Counted from the first letter of the stretch, positions 1 through 11,800 are shown. The stretch is 64,000 bases of DNA from Pyrrhosoma nymphula (GCA_963573305.1 OY754327.1:53498244-53562243); one strand, 5' to 3'. Made by a program: numbers and translations. The notes: a model not told the origin generated them from the letters alone.

Positions 1-42
1 TGACTGGGAATCCTGCTGGGGCCAGTCTGCAGCGAGCTCCTA
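1..42 (+). CDS. trr: KMT2C/D exon 1 of window (partial)
   Basis: This is the 3' end of an exon cut by the window edge. Reading from base 3 it gives TGNPAGASLQRAP and then the first base of a serine codon. The donor GTGAGT follows at 43. The split codon A|GT is completed exactly by the acceptor at 6636, which supports this short call. The residues are Pro/Ala/Ser-rich, like the neighbouring disordered parts of the protein. With only 14 codons visible, identity rests on phase and continuity with the next exon. Confidence 0.75.
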
Positions 43-60
43 GTGAGTACTTAGTTGACA

Positions 61-2592
61 TTAGTGATGTGGTCAGGATTCGAGGATTCAATCGAATCCA
101 TGGATTCAAGATTCGATTGAAGATTCGAAGCCTGATTGTGTGGGTGGCATAATGTTACATTGCAGTCAACTATAAATCGCAGTAAAATCTCACATCACAG
201 CAAAATTTTAGCATCTCGACATCATTTTACTACAAATTTGTGGATAATCTGCGAAAATCATTCAATCATAACTATGTACATAAGCGGATATTTTATGGTC
301 ATTAATCACAAACTTTCTAATAAAATTCAGCACGTGTGCATACTGCCCTCATAACCTCCCTAAGAATCATTTTCAAAGCCGACCCAGACCTACCGTTTTT
401 AATGGTTGTTCGACTGAAAGGACGAACATTTTTTGCTTGGGAAAATGAAGTATTGAGCTACAGAAAAATAAACACCTACTCTAGAATGCCTTGGTAAACT
501 TTGCTTTTTTCATGCCGCAGAAGTTGCAAAAGTTTCACTTTACTATTTTTGCTGCTCTGTTGTGCCATGGTTTGGTACTGAAAATATGTCTTGCATTTTA
601 AGCAGAGTTTTTTGCCATGACTGTTCATTAAAATTAAGCCTGAGTCTTCATAAAGGAGACTACATGGACTACATTTTTTTTACAAGGGCAAAATTTAACT
701 GCTAAGAGACAAGATAGGTTGTTTATGTGGCCAAATGTTAAAAGAAAAGCGAGGTGTTCGTCTCCTTATCCTGTCATTTCATTTGAAACCCGGCCTTTAG
801 ATCGACTTTAATTGGAGTCACAGTTTTAAATTGTGCTGTGCTATTTTGTGCTAAATTCAGATACGTGTTCAAATCGCTCTATCATTAACATTTATGAATA
901 TCAAGAGCTAATATTTTTATCTTCCTTTGTGCCCAAAATTGCAAGAATCGAAACCAGTTGGGCCTCAAGCAATCGTGTAAGGTATTTGTGTAGAATTGCC
1001 CATTTTATTACTTTTCACAGAATAATGCTGTTGATGAAGTCATGATTTTCGTATCTTGCAGCAGTATTATATCTCCCACGATGGTGTCTCTAAAGCCACT
1101 AATTCACTATAAAAGCACAAAAAATACTGTCAGTTCCAGACTATGAAGCAGCAAAAGCCTGAAAAATTTAACTGAAAAATAATCACGGAAAGGTTTTTAA
1201 ATGCCTTCTTAGAAAACACCTGTGGACTACTCTAGCGGCAGTATTTTTAAAGATAGCCTTCAATACTCCTAGCAATTTGGTTATTAAAAAAGGAAACAGA
1301 TGAGATCCTGGCTGACCAAGAACGCTCCATTACATAAGCATAAAGTAACAATTTTCTTGTGTTCACTTAGCTTTCTTTAGCATTCATAATTTAAGAATTG
1401 ATAAATGCCTTTATGAAGCAAATTGCTGATCAATTTATTTCTTCTTTACATTAAACAGATAAAATATTTCTCCAATGGCCGTAAAATATATGCACCACTC
1501 GTCAAAAAATTAAATACTTACTGTGTTGGTTTGCGGGAATGAGGTTCCACAACAGGGACCAACCACAGCCTCTCCACCAGAATACCCTCCTGTGGTAGTT
1601 TACGGGAAAATAATTTCCTCGCCAGGGACTACCACAGACACACACACACAACCCAATTGGAATCCTTTGTAGGTTAATGAGACCTAGCTCAGGATTCCTG
1701 GGTTATAACCTGGGATCCTTCGGAGAGCTGTAGTGACTCTACTAAGGCTGCCAAGTTATTTACACAACCACACACGCAATCACACAAAACACTCACTCAC
1801 ACACACAGCAGGGCCCCAGATTTCTGGGAGAACAGCTCAAAAAGAGCGTTGTCTAATAGAAAAACAGCAAACAGGGAACGAGGGTGAAATTCGTATACGC
1901 GTATTTCGACCACAAAGTGGTCCTCTTCAGCGAGCTGAAGGGAAAAACACTAGCAACACGAGGTTGAAAGTGAATGAAGAGGAGGACAAACCTAGAATAA
2001 ATAGGGAAGGGACAAAAGGGTTAGGAAGCGGGGGGGGGGGGGGTAAATTGGTAACGGCTAAAAGGTCATTGGTGAGCAGTGGGAATGTGGGTGAAGTGGA
2101 GAGTGGGGGAGGCGAGGAGGGGTGGGAGAAAGGGAGCCAATGGCCAATAGATGTGGTAGTGAAGAAACGTAACCGTTGAAGTAAGGAAGGGGGGTGGGAG
2201 TCATGGTGACTGTTGGCGGGAAGGGGGGGTGGAAGCTAATGACCAACCTCATTCCCGCAAACCAACACAGTAAGTATTTAATTTTTTGACGAGTGGTGCA
2301 TATATTTTACGGCCATTGGAGAAATATTTTATCTGTTTAATCTATAGAGGCCGTAGAGCTCATCTACCTTGATTCTTCTTTACAGCTAAATTTGGTTTGA
2401 GGGAAAATCTATATCTACTTTATGGTTTATAAATTTACGAGAAAATTAAAAATAGATTAGGATTTGTTTTGTGCATCTATGTAAATGTTTTGGCAATAAA
2501 TAGGAACTTGGATTCATAATTTGTTGAAAGCATGATTCAGATTCTTGATTTGGAATTTGAGATTCAATAAATTTTGGATTCGACCCATCACC
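61..2592. mobile_element. hAT-like non-autonomous element
   Basis: The left end TTAGTGATGTGG, followed by a region rich in ATTCGA/GATTC, is mirrored at the right end by the reverse complement of GACCCATCACC. Flanking octamers AGTTGACA (53-60) and AGTTGGCG (2593-2600) match at 6 of 8 positions, as expected for an aged hAT-type 8 bp target duplication. No transposase is visible inside. A second copy of the left end lies at 11662-11800. The palindromic element at 1451-2340 is nested in it. The boundaries are inferred from the terminal similarity only. Confidence 0.5.
1451..2340. mobile_element. Foldback-type element with perfect 96 bp inverted repeats
   Basis: Bases 1451-1546 and 2245-2340 are exact reverse complements, 96 of 96. 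Both ends are TTAA, so either TTAA is the target duplication (as in piggyBac-like insertions) or it is part of the terminal repeat. The 698 bp interior has CA-rich and GGGGA-rich segments, a G run near 2031-2042 and no recognisable transposase. The 148-codon open frame at 1733-2179 is low complexity and is not taken as a gene. Perfect arms imply recent insertion or ongoing homogenisation. Confidence 0.85.
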
Positions 2593-3208
2593 AGTTGGCG
2601 TGCTTTTGAAAGCTGTTTTCTGGTCTGTATTTCTGTTAAGCAATATTTTTTTAAATGCTGGATTACAGAATTCACAGATAAAACATTGACATCACATTGT
2701 TATTCTGTACTTTCTAGGGGTGGACAGGTCAGACTTTTTAGTTTCGGGTCGGGCGGGATCGGGTATTTTTTGATCTTTGGGTCTCGGGTTGAGTCAGGTT
2801 GGGTCACATTCTAGAATTTAATCCTTATTTTTCTCCAAAAAAATGCAGAAATCCATAAAAATATTATATTTATGAAAGCCTATTATAGGAAACTTGTAAC
2901 CAATCTGGGCCTATGTGGCGTACTACTGCATAAGTGTAGGAACTCAACATAAAAATTGAAATGTGTACAAACAGTGGATTCAGTGATCAACTTACCACTT
3001 AATTAACACAACTTTATGCAAGAGTAAGTTATAAATAATTGAACAAAATAAACGTTTTTACTGTTATTTATTTCCAACTCAGTTCACTAACAGGCCCATG
3101 AAAGATGTATGTTAAGTATTCTAATTTAATTTTCTGTAAACATTCTTATAAATTATCTGATATGAAAATCCTAACAATATTCTTCTTTTTAGTTGTTTTT
3201 ATTTATGC

Positions 3209-3517
3209 TTAATTTAGCTGTAGGACTATGGGAAAATGTTCAACAATGCTCTTGCATTTGTGACACAAATTTTCAATACCAACATACTCCTCCTTAGTGT
3301 CTTTAATCATCAGATTAAGGGAATGTGCGAGACAGAAGATCTGGTTGACTTCTGACATTAGATTTAATGCTGACTGCATATTTGCATCATTGTCTGTAAT
3401 ACAGTATACTAACTCTAGTTTCAAATTTTGCAATAAACCCCATTGAGTCAACAATTTCTTCAGTTCCTGGCTGATAACTTCACCTGTGTCTCTGTTACAA
3501 CCATACAGCCCAAGCAA
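3209..3517 (-). pseudogene. hAT transposase fragment
   Basis: The minus-strand frame of 102 codons holds the pattern CITDNDANMQSAL followed about 20 residues later by CLAHSLNLMIKD. This is the signature of the hAT RNase-H-like catalytic core (the D-N-A-NM and C-x-AH-x-LNL blocks). The upstream BED finger and the C-terminal dimerisation region are not recognisable. It is a fragment in an intron antisense to the host gene and is presumably dead. The identification is from motif memory, not alignment. Confidence 0.65.
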
Positions 3518-3993
3518 TGAGATGCTAGTGTTACATCTTTATGGAAGAATTAAAATAGCTTTGTTAACTCCACTAATTATTTATTATTACGACCCGGGTT
3601 TCAACACTTGGTGTCATATTCAGAAGACTCCCAAGTGTTGAAACCCGGGGCAACCGGGGAAACAAATTGTAGCAATTGTTTTTTGGAATAGTTCAGGAAC
3701 AAGTATTCTAGAGCATGTTGAATGATCTAATCTAATGAATACTATATTTACCATGCCAAGCCTGAAAAGAAAAGGGAGCTTCCAACATTCTAGTATTGCT
3801 CTGATCCTAATGCGATTCCTTCATCAGTACAGGTGCAAACATTGCAAATTGAACTTAAAATTCTAAAAACATCTCTTAAAAATCAAAAAATTTCTTCCAC
3901 ACAAGACTTCTTTGTAATCCCCGGGTAAAAAATGTTGGGAGCACACACGCATAGAAGATGAATTTTTTTATTTTCTTTCATCCCATCGTATTT

Positions 3994-4542
3994 TTACTGC
4001 CCACAGTTTAAACATACTTCCTTCCACTGGAAATTTGTGGAATAATACCCCTGGTGTTTTATGTGAACTTTTGCAATAAGGAGCATCACAGTATTGCACC
4101 ATTTCTCGAAATAAATGTAAAATTGCTGTGGATCACAATGCACGGCAACGAGGAACTCGGCCAATGTATCCCACAACACAGCTCGCTTGTTGTTGTCACG
4201 TGACCGTGTGACGTATTCACTCGACTCGTCCATTGGGTGGAACTGCTAGTGGCAGTGATTTGTTTAGGCCTGACCTTACCTTTGCTTTTATTTTCCTCCT
4301 TAAATGCTCCTTCCTCTTTAAGAAATTATTTAAATTTGACATTATGCTTTCTTTCTCAATGGCATCTTAGGCTGGTGGTGTTTCCATGCTGGGCCTTGAT
4401 TGTATTGAAACATAAATCGCTCTTTACATTCATCTTTTGAAGATTTCGTGAACTTAATTCCATATTGGTCTTTTTCAAGTTTAGCAGGCCTAACACTGCC
4501 TCTAGTGCTTGCACTCATCTCATCACTTTTATTCATTGTCAT
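3994..4542 (-). other. Two unassigned minus-strand open frames inside the hAT-like element
   Basis: Frames at 3994-4233 (79 codons, one C-x2-C near the end) and 4342-4542 (66 codons, Lys-rich) sit on the same strand as the hAT transposase fragment and may be its decayed N-terminal portion. No BED zinc finger or other domain is clear. They are recorded because nothing else explains this stretch; they could equally be chance open frames. Confidence 0.2.
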
Positions 4543-6394
4543 TTTTTATTCAAGATCACCTCAAAAATAATTTCAAAATGATAAATATCCACAAATATCA
4601 GAGGTATGTAGAGAATAGCTGGGTTCACTGGCATGTTACGTGGATTTTGTGCGCAGCCAATCAGGTGCTTTGCCTCGTTCGCCTGGTATTCACATGAGCG
4701 TCGACCCCCACAATGAACTTTTATATCCCTATTTTGTTAATCCTTAAGCGGGGGTTTATTTCTGGGAAAAAATGCGGTGGAACTCAGTTGTCCATAGGAG
4801 TTGGACCTTTGATTGATTCATGCGATTTTAGGGAATTTATTTTGACCAAAAAAGGTGCCAGAATGCAGTTCCGGAACCTTTTACCTCCAGAAAAAAAGCC
4901 CTGCTCTTAAGTATTATTTTTTCACAATATGAGCCTTTTTTTAGTGAAAAATCATCCGAAGATTTTTTCTAGCTCAATTCTCGAGTTAATTTCTAGAAAA
5001 TGTTCGTGTCAGTGAGCTAAGTGGAGGTCATAGTAATGAGAGGTAAATACAGTTATCTCGACCCAGGGTTAAAAATATAAATAAACGCGGTAGTCATTAA
5101 TCATTTACATCTTCATTATGAAAGAAACACAAGGCTTACGTAAGTCTGTCTCACAAGTCGTAGAAACGTATTATCTTATTATGACACAGATAGCAGCCGA
5201 TGCTTACTTGCCGTGTCATTGAAACACAAGCACAACGAAAGCTCTAAGCACAATTTGTACAAAATCGAACAGGTCCTTTTTCCTGTATATGTGTGGAACG
5301 AATATACAAAATGATGTATATTCGTGATGTGTTTGTACAAGTGGGAGTGGTTACACGGTGAATGTTCATGCTCATTTATGTGTTCATGCTTCCACACATT
5401 AACTCGTATGGGTTAATGTATCGCATGTACGATGGAAATTTGCTATGACTTTTGCGTTTGATTCATTCGGTAAACATGAGCTTCCATCTTACCAGCAGGA
5501 TTTATTTCTGCTACAACATATGGTGAAAATGACAACGGCACCAAGGGGTTGTGTAAAAAGATTGGAGTCATAAAATGTAGGAAACATACCTTGTGATGAA
5601 TAGTGTTTGAAAATGACCAATTTGTTGATTTTTTCGTGTGTTTTCGAGGCCATATTTCAAGGTTTTCTGAATTGTAGTTTTATTCTTGGTTCTTCTGCAT
5701 TGGCTATGTGTACAAGAGCATAATATTTAACTCAGGGGAATATTAGGAAATTTTACTTCCGAAATGGCTCTTAACCTTTTCTTAACTGGGCATAAATTTC
5801 GTGAAATCTATGATCGCTGACATGGGAAATTGCAGACATATGTCGACATTTACATAGGAAATATTCACTGGCTTATATTTTACGACCTTTTATGATATAA
5901 AATATATGACAATTTATATTTTGAGAGTGCTGTCTCAAATAATTACCAAAATAAGCTTTATAACTTTGCCAAAGAAAATAGAAATTAGAAGAAAAAAAAG
6001 TAAAATATTTTTGCAATGTATTAAATTCTCACGATTTTTGACCCGACCTGATTTTGACCCGAGATTTGACAATGCTCAACCCGAAGGTCGGGCCAGGACG
6101 ATGACCCATCCTGACCTGAAAATTTCGGGGCCCCATCGACCCCTTAGCATTTTAAAAGTGATAAAAAAGTTGGATTTAAAAGTAAATGCTATGAATTTAT
6201 TCTCTAATTTTAGCCATAATTTGTTATCATTAATACATTTACAGATTATTCAAAGGTTTATCGTTACTTTAGTTAAGCATCCCTTAAAGTTCATCAAACA
6301 ACGAATCCCTGGTACTCATTCATTTTCATGGGATTGGCTATTCTGTTAATAACAAAAAGGGAGGAATCAGGCGAGATGTTGTGGAATATGAACA

Positions 6395-6526
6395 TAATAA
6401 GAACTAAGATATTGCAGTTTTCTACGGATTAAGTTTTAATCGACCCGAGTTTCGATTAACGTATCACGAAACCTGGGTCGATTAAAACTTTATCTGTGGA
6501 AAACTGCAATGTCTTAGTTCTTATTA
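6395..6526. mobile_element. Hairpin MITE, 59 bp arms
   Basis: Bases 6395-6453 and 6468-6526 form an imperfect inverted repeat with a 14-base loop; outer sequences are AATAAGAACTAAG and its complement. It is compact and non-coding, as in palindromic MITEs. Its right end is 109 bases upstream of the exon 2 acceptor, so the transcript would carry a strong stem-loop near the branch-point region. Confidence 0.75.
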
Positions 6527-6635
6527 TCTGTTAATGATGTCAGATATCAATTGTGGATGCTTTTTGAGAATTGAAAGAAGAGACAGCATGATAAAAAACA
6601 TGGTTTGACTTGTGAAACTTGGCATCTGTTTTTAG

Positions 6636-6989
6636 GTCCAGGCTTGAGTATGCAGATTCCAATTGGTGGAAGTTCTAGTCCAGTAATGCCATCCATACCT
6701 GCGCAGTCCCAGCAAGTTCTTTCCCAAAGTCCACAGATGCAGGTTGCTGGAATGGCTGTCTCCTCCCAAACTACTTCAATACCCTCACCCATCACACCAT
6801 CCTCCATTTCACCTGGCTCTGCAGCTGCTGTTCTCTCAGTAGCAGGAGCTACGCCATCTGGAGATTCACAGGAAATACCTGAAAGTGTGACTGCTGAATT
6901 AGAGAAGTTAGAACAAGATGGAGGAATAGAGGTAGAAGGTGTTGGTGGGATACTTGGCGATATTGGGGATGATGATGAAGAACTTCTTG
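6636..6989 (+). CDS. trr: KMT2C/D exon 2 of window
   Basis: The acceptor TTTTTAG precedes 6636 and the donor GTAATT follows 6989. The exon enters in phase 1 and leaves in phase 1, adding 118 codons. The first two thirds are Ser/Pro/Gln-rich and disordered. The end, VTAELEKLEQDGGIEVEGVGG followed by an acidic DDDEELL stretch, resembles the conserved acidic block ahead of the 'ILxYADPELD' region in KMT2C/D. The frame continues into exon 3 without a break. Exon ends are read from splice consensus and reading frame, not from transcripts. Confidence 0.9.
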
Positions 6990-7951
6990 GTAATTATATT
7001 TCCTATGTATCCATCCTTATTGGTCAATGCGATGTTTGCTGTTTATGCATTTAAGTTGGATATATGGGAACTAATATTAACTGATAATGATTAGGCAGGC
7101 CCAGTTGCCAAACACAATGTTACTTTATATTCTTCTGGAGCAAATTGTGAGGAAAGTTTTCAGTACTTTTCTCTCATACATTTTCCCTTGGATCATTAAC
7201 CACTGCTTAACTGGCCCATTCCCATTGAAGTATTCTTTGATTCAGCATTACTAGACTTGGGATTCCTGCTGTAAACCAGAGAAAATCTAGCTCAATCTAT
7301 ATTAAAATAGAACTTGGACCTACAAAATGGGAAAAATTATTTTGATTTTTATGAATACATATTTTTATGCTGCCACCATAATTGAAAGAATTATTCATCT
7401 GTTACCAAACAAGCAAATGTTATTGAAGAGATGATTTTTTTCAGTATTCTCATTCTATTTAGTTTTGTTTTTATTTGTGATATTTTCTGTTTCTTAATAA
7501 TGTGCTTTATTGTAATTACAATAGTTTTGTGAAAAGGGCATGTACTAAATTTAAAGATAATATGCATATAAATATATATTACTATGCTAAATTTTGTTAT
7601 ACAATTGAATTTGAAATTTTCCATTACATTAGCAATTGGTCTTCTCACCTCAATGCTGGAGGTGAGAAGACCAATTTTAGTATAATAATATATTAAGATA
7701 ACATTCACCTGTTACCAAACATATATTTAGATATGTAATATGTTAGATGAAAATTTGGATCTGGATGATGACAAAGATGATGATAGAAATACTCAGTAAT
7801 GGGTTTAAATTTGAATTTCATGGTTCATTTCCTTACTTTTTGCACTTGAAGGTTTGCTTTAAGTAAAAAATTCAAGCACCCCAATTCTAACCATACTTTC
7901 ACTAATTAGAGATTGATTTGGATTTAGTGTTGAATCTCCTTTTTCTTACAG
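6990..7951. other. Intron 2 with a fragmentary copy of exon 3
   Basis: This 962-base intron contains pieces of the next exon. Bases 7657-7676 repeat CTGGAGGTGAGAAGACCAAT of exon 3, and 7743-7786 repeat the following exon 3 segment (exon bases 8032-8077) with a few changes. The first piece is also present inverted at 7634-7651, forming a perfect 18 bp hairpin with a 7-base loop. A direct repeat CTGTTACCAAACA occurs near 7399 and 7709. The copies contain stops or breaks and are not a usable exon. Confidence 0.8.
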
Positions 7952-8126
7952 AAATGGGAAATGACTTCAATATTTTGGAATATGCTGATCCAGAGTTAGA
8001 CATAGCAACTGGAGGTGAGAAGACCAATATATTAGATGAAAATTTGGATCTGGAAGATGACAAAGATGAGGATAGCAAGGATGAGGCTAAGGGTGTGAAA
8101 CGTGAGCTGGCCACCCCTAGAGATAG
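7952..8126 (+). CDS. trr: KMT2C/D exon 3 of window, conserved 'ILEYADPELD' block
   Basis: The acceptor CTTACAG precedes 7952 and the donor GTGAGT follows 8126; entry is phase 1, exit phase 2. It encodes EMGNDFNILEYADPELD, then a Gly/Lys linker, the acidic run NILDENLDLEDDKDED and a basic end ending in TPRDR. The first part matches my recollection of a conserved short block of KMT2C/D shortly N-terminal to the Q-rich coiled coil. A partial copy lies in the preceding intron. Confidence 0.9.
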
Positions 8127-8439
8127 GTGAGTTTGTTCACTGAGTGCTCTTAACTGGCCAAGCCTGGTGTAATGAGATGTAGTTCAACTCTCATTATTCC
8201 CCTCCTTTCTACTCGGTGTTGGCAATTAGGCATCCGTCTTTTGGTCTTACACAAGATGTTCTTAGTCTTACCCCATCATCTCTACATTTCCTCAGTGATA
8301 ATTAAAGAAACACATACTTACAAAGTGGTGTTGCAAGATTATTAAAATGATACATACCTTTCTGCAAAATTTGGCATTGAGTTATGATAGAGGTAATAAT
8401 AATTTGACCCAAAATTACTTACTCTTTATTTAACTGAAG
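8127..8439. other. Start of intron 3, no feature seen
   Basis: This is AT-rich intron sequence after the exon 3 donor. I see no open frame, repeat or RNA gene in it before the LINE remnant begins. Confidence 0.5.
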
Positions 8440-9640
8440 GAAATACATATTTACTATATAAAAAGGGGGACCCATCTCAACCACTTAACTACAGACCTAT
8501 TACATGCTTGTCAGTCATTTACAAACTCTTAACTGCAATAATCTTTGAAAATATCTATCATCTCTGTGATACCAACAATTTGATAGAAGAAGAACAGAAA
8601 GGATGCATAAAAGATTCCCTTGGCTAAAAGCATCAACTAACAATAGATGCTGTCATTTTGAAACAAGTTCAAAGACACCGTTGGAACCTTCATGTTGGAT
8701 ATATTGACTATGCAAAAGCTTTCAACTCAACTCCTCATGACTGGCTGCTAAAAACTCTGGAAATATATAAAATAGACCCCAAAATACAGGAACTTTTAAC
8801 TTAAATGATGAAAACCTGGATAATAAATCTTCACCTCAAAAACCAGAAGGTTTCTTCTATTAATATCCGTTGAGGAATATTTCAGGACGAATCACTATCA
8901 CCACTATGGTTTTGTTTAGCAATAAACCCACTGTCAACGCTGCTTAAAAAATGTAAAATTGGGTATAAATTAAATCGTAGAAATGATACAAGGATCAATC
9001 ATTTAATTTTCATGGACGATCTGAAACTCTATGCAGCGTCCAAGGATAAACTCCAAGAACTCACCAAAACCACGAAAATGTTCAGTGAGTACATTGGTAT
9101 GAAATTTGGGCTGGAGAAATGTGCTGTAATGCACTTACATAAGGGAGAACCCGAACTATCTGAGGAACATATGGAGGACATAAAGTCTCTTCCTAGGCTT
9201 TCATCAAAACCATTGGATGGACCACACTTCATTAAAGAAAGCACTAACAGACGCATATGAAGGACATGTGACGAAGATTCTGAATACAAAACTATCCGAG
9301 AGGAACCTAATAATGGCCATAAATACCTGGGCAGTGCCGGCCCTGACCTACTCCTTCGGAATGTTGAAATGGTCGGACATGGATCTAAATGAACTGGAGA
9401 GACTAACTAGGCGACTACTAAACAAGTTCCGATGTTTACACAGTAAGGCCTCTGTCATTAGGCTGTATATTCCGAGAAAAGAAGGAGGCCAAGGCCTATA
9501 AAATATATTACAACTGTGCAAATCTCAGGAAGAGTCCATTAAATTGACTTTAAAAGCATCAAAAGATGTCATAATGAAACAGATAGTTAAAGCTGAAATG
9601 GGGTACACACCTCTGAACCTGAGAGATGAGGATAATCAGA
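8440..9640 (+). pseudogene. R2/R4-type LINE reverse transcriptase remnant
   Basis: The three frames together carry a reverse transcriptase: LNYRPITCLSVIYKLLTAII, then an 'IDYAKAFNSTPHDWLLKTLE' block, then LIFMDDLKLYAASKDKL with the catalytic DD pair, and further on the thumb-like YIPRKEGGQGL. The order and the M-DD-LKLY motif resemble LINEs with a restriction-like endonuclease (R2, R4/Dong, NeSL). There are several stops and frameshifts (near 8625, 8804 and 8870, and between 9200 and 9260), so it is dead. No endonuclease or 3' tail is seen; homology stops where the Tigger-like element starts near 9640. Confidence 0.75.
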
Positions 9641-10902
9641 AGGAAGGGAGGCTCTGAAGGAAGAGAAGGGAAGGCATTAGTCATGGCGCGAAAGCCCCAA
9701 AAAAAGCTATGGGAGGGAGTGGCCGAGATGTATATGTACTCAAGGGATATTTGATTGGGGTAAACAGCTGCTGGCACGCGGCGTACCATAAGCATAAGGA
9801 AATGCTTAAAATAACTTGGCAACGCTTAAAAGTAACTTATGCTCAAGAAAGCGATACCAAAATCACAATCACTTTGAAATAAGCACTACTATCCGCACAA
9901 ATAAGGTAGAATGCTGAACTTTAAGCATTTTTATTAAATTCCGCCGGAGCTCAATAGAGTCGTGTAATATATCGTTTTACTCCTTGTTTATTTGACTACA
10001 AAATGTATTCATTGAAAAGTGTTTAAATGTAACCGTTTAGCGGCTACGGTCGAAAGAGTGAAGAAAAACACTCGAAAAAGTAAGAGAACGGCGAAACGGT
10101 CGTCTTCTTCATCTCATCACAGCCAAAATATTTGATTGGTGCACTTCATTATTTTTTATGAAGAGCATTACAAATATTATTTTAAACTAAATTTTACCCA
10201 TTCTTTGATTTTTAAAATGGTCAATAGCTAGATTTCAATTTCCTAGATGTAGAAAAGTATATTAATATCGAATTTTTGTATGCTTTATGGCAAAAATATT
10301 GCAAAACATTTCATGTAAGGAAATGCTTATATTCTCTCCCTTACTTTAAATCAAAGAATGGGTGATATTTAATTTTAAAATTATATTTATAATGCGGAGA
10401 TGTTCTCTTAATAAAAAAATAATGAAGTGCACCAATCAAATATTTTGGCCATGGCGAGATGAAGCAGACGACCGTTTCACTGTTCTCCTAGTTTTATTGC
10501 ATGTTTTTCTTCACTCTTTCGACCGTAGAAGCTAAACGTTTACATTTAACCACTTTTCGATGAATGCATTTTGTTGACAAATAAACAAGGAGTATAACCA
10601 TATATTACACGACTCTATGGAGCTCCGTTGGAATTTCATACAAATGCTTAAAATTCAGCGTTCTACCTATTTTGCACCGATAGTAACTAACCATCGAAGT
10701 GCGCTGCCCCGGTGAATCATTTCAAAATAAATGATACGTTGGGGCGTCAAGGGACGAAATTCGACTTCGAGTTACATATTAAGCGTATTTTGAATTATCC
10801 GTACCATAAAGTATGCAATTTCCTATTCCGTTTGCCGGGGACTGCTCACAACTTCAAATTAATCGATATTTTGAATTAAGAGGGTTCGAACTAACGGGGC
10901 TG
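9640..10902 (+). mobile_element. Tigger-like element with internal ~800 bp palindrome
   Basis: The right end reads ...GGGTTCGAACTAACGGGGCTG followed by TA, the reverse complement of a pogo/Tigger-type terminus (CAGCCCCGTTAGTTCGAA). The left part (9640-9790) contains ATGGCGCGAAAGCCCC and neighbouring sequence also found, reversed, in the copy at 46636-48685. Between about 9880 and 10690 the two halves are reverse complements of each other (centre near 10290). The left terminus is missing, apparently truncated at the junction with the LINE. No intact transposase remains. Confidence 0.65.
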
Positions 10903-11049
10903 TATCAATAGATTCCTGGAATGTGAAAACATTAAGTATGATTGGTGCTCACTTGTGAGATTTGAAAAGACAAGGTTTTGCTATTTTAATTCGATGGAAA
11001 ATGGTTGTGAGTTGGTGTCCTAAATTTTGTTTTATGATATTCTTTTCAG

Positions 11050-11531
11050 GTCTGGTAAACTTGCAGAGGTGGTGAGTGATGCAGCTTCCTCTGTGTCTTC
11101 TCCCCCACTGGTGACTCCAAGTCAGCACCAATTGCAACAGCAACAGCTGCTCCAACAGCAGCACCAAAGGCATATCCAGCAGCAGCTGCAGCACCAAGTC
11201 CAGCAGCAACACTTGTCCACTGGCACTCCTGCCACAACTCCCCATTCACTCAGCCAGCAGCAACTCACACAGCAGCACATACAGCAGCCCCAGGGTGCCG
11301 GTCAAATTCAGGGGAGGCCGGGCATTGTGGTTGTGGGAGGGGTTGGGGCATCACCTGCGGGACGCATTGTCTCTCCTGATGGGAGTGCCTCTGTGGGTGG
11401 GGGACACTTCCAGCATTCTCCTGGCAGCACGTCACCTTTCTCTCAAACCCCAAGTTCTACACCTGGCCCTCCGCAGCATCACCAGATGCCAATGCAGATT
11501 GGGAGATCTGGACTAGCTGGTCACCTGCAAG
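11050..11531 (+). CDS. trr: KMT2C/D exon 4 of window, Q-rich
   Basis: The acceptor TTTTCAG precedes 11050 and the donor GTAAGT follows 11531; entry phase 2, exit phase 1. After SGKLAEVVSDAASSVSSPP it is dominated by Gln/His runs, then a Gly/Val stretch (IVVVGGVGASPAG), then Ser/Pro/His-rich sequence ending HHQMPMQIGRSGLAGHLQ. Such glutamine-rich low-complexity sequence is characteristic of the middle of KMT2D-type proteins. No folded domain is expected. Confidence 0.88.
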
Positions 11532-11661
11532 GTAAGTTTTAATTTCCATTGTGCACCATCCATTTATTCCGTCATTTGAGAAATTCATATTCTTGTTGAA
11601 AAGAATTTGAAGACTTTCTTTAATGATTCACCCTTGCATTTTTTCTTGTAACATTACTACC

Positions 11662-11800
11662 AGTGATGTGGCCAAGATTTGAAGATTCAATTTAATCCTG
11701 TCAGATCCATGGATTCGAAATTCGATCAAATCCTATCAAAAAAGATTCAATAAATTCGAATCCTGGTTTTGTGGGTGGCATGTGCCAGGATAATGATCTC
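11662..11800. repeat. Second copy of the hAT-like terminus
   Basis: This stretch (CAGTGATGTGGCCAAGATT..., followed by ATTCGAAATTCGAT and TGTGGGTGGCAT) matches bases 62-150. The matching right end is not found, so it is either a truncated copy or one whose far end has decayed. Confidence 0.55.

Larger units (their letters stand above)
2717..6146 (-). mobile_element. hAT-like transposon, decayed, with nested insertions
   Basis: The left end AGGGGTGGACAGGTCAG with repeated CGGGTCGGG is answered at 6040-6146 by the complementary GACCCGACCTG...CGACCCCTTAGC. These ends and the minus-strand transposase piece at 3209-3517 are typical of hAT elements. A clean 8 bp target duplication is not visible. 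A short hairpin at about 3592-3646 (GGGTTTCAACACTTGG and its complement) lies inside. The rest of the 3.4 kb interior shows no intact gene. Confidence 0.5.

Noticed and set aside
1733..2179. 148-codon plus-strand open frame with a glycine run
   Set aside because: It lies inside the foldback element, is low complexity and has no motif; the G run shapes it.
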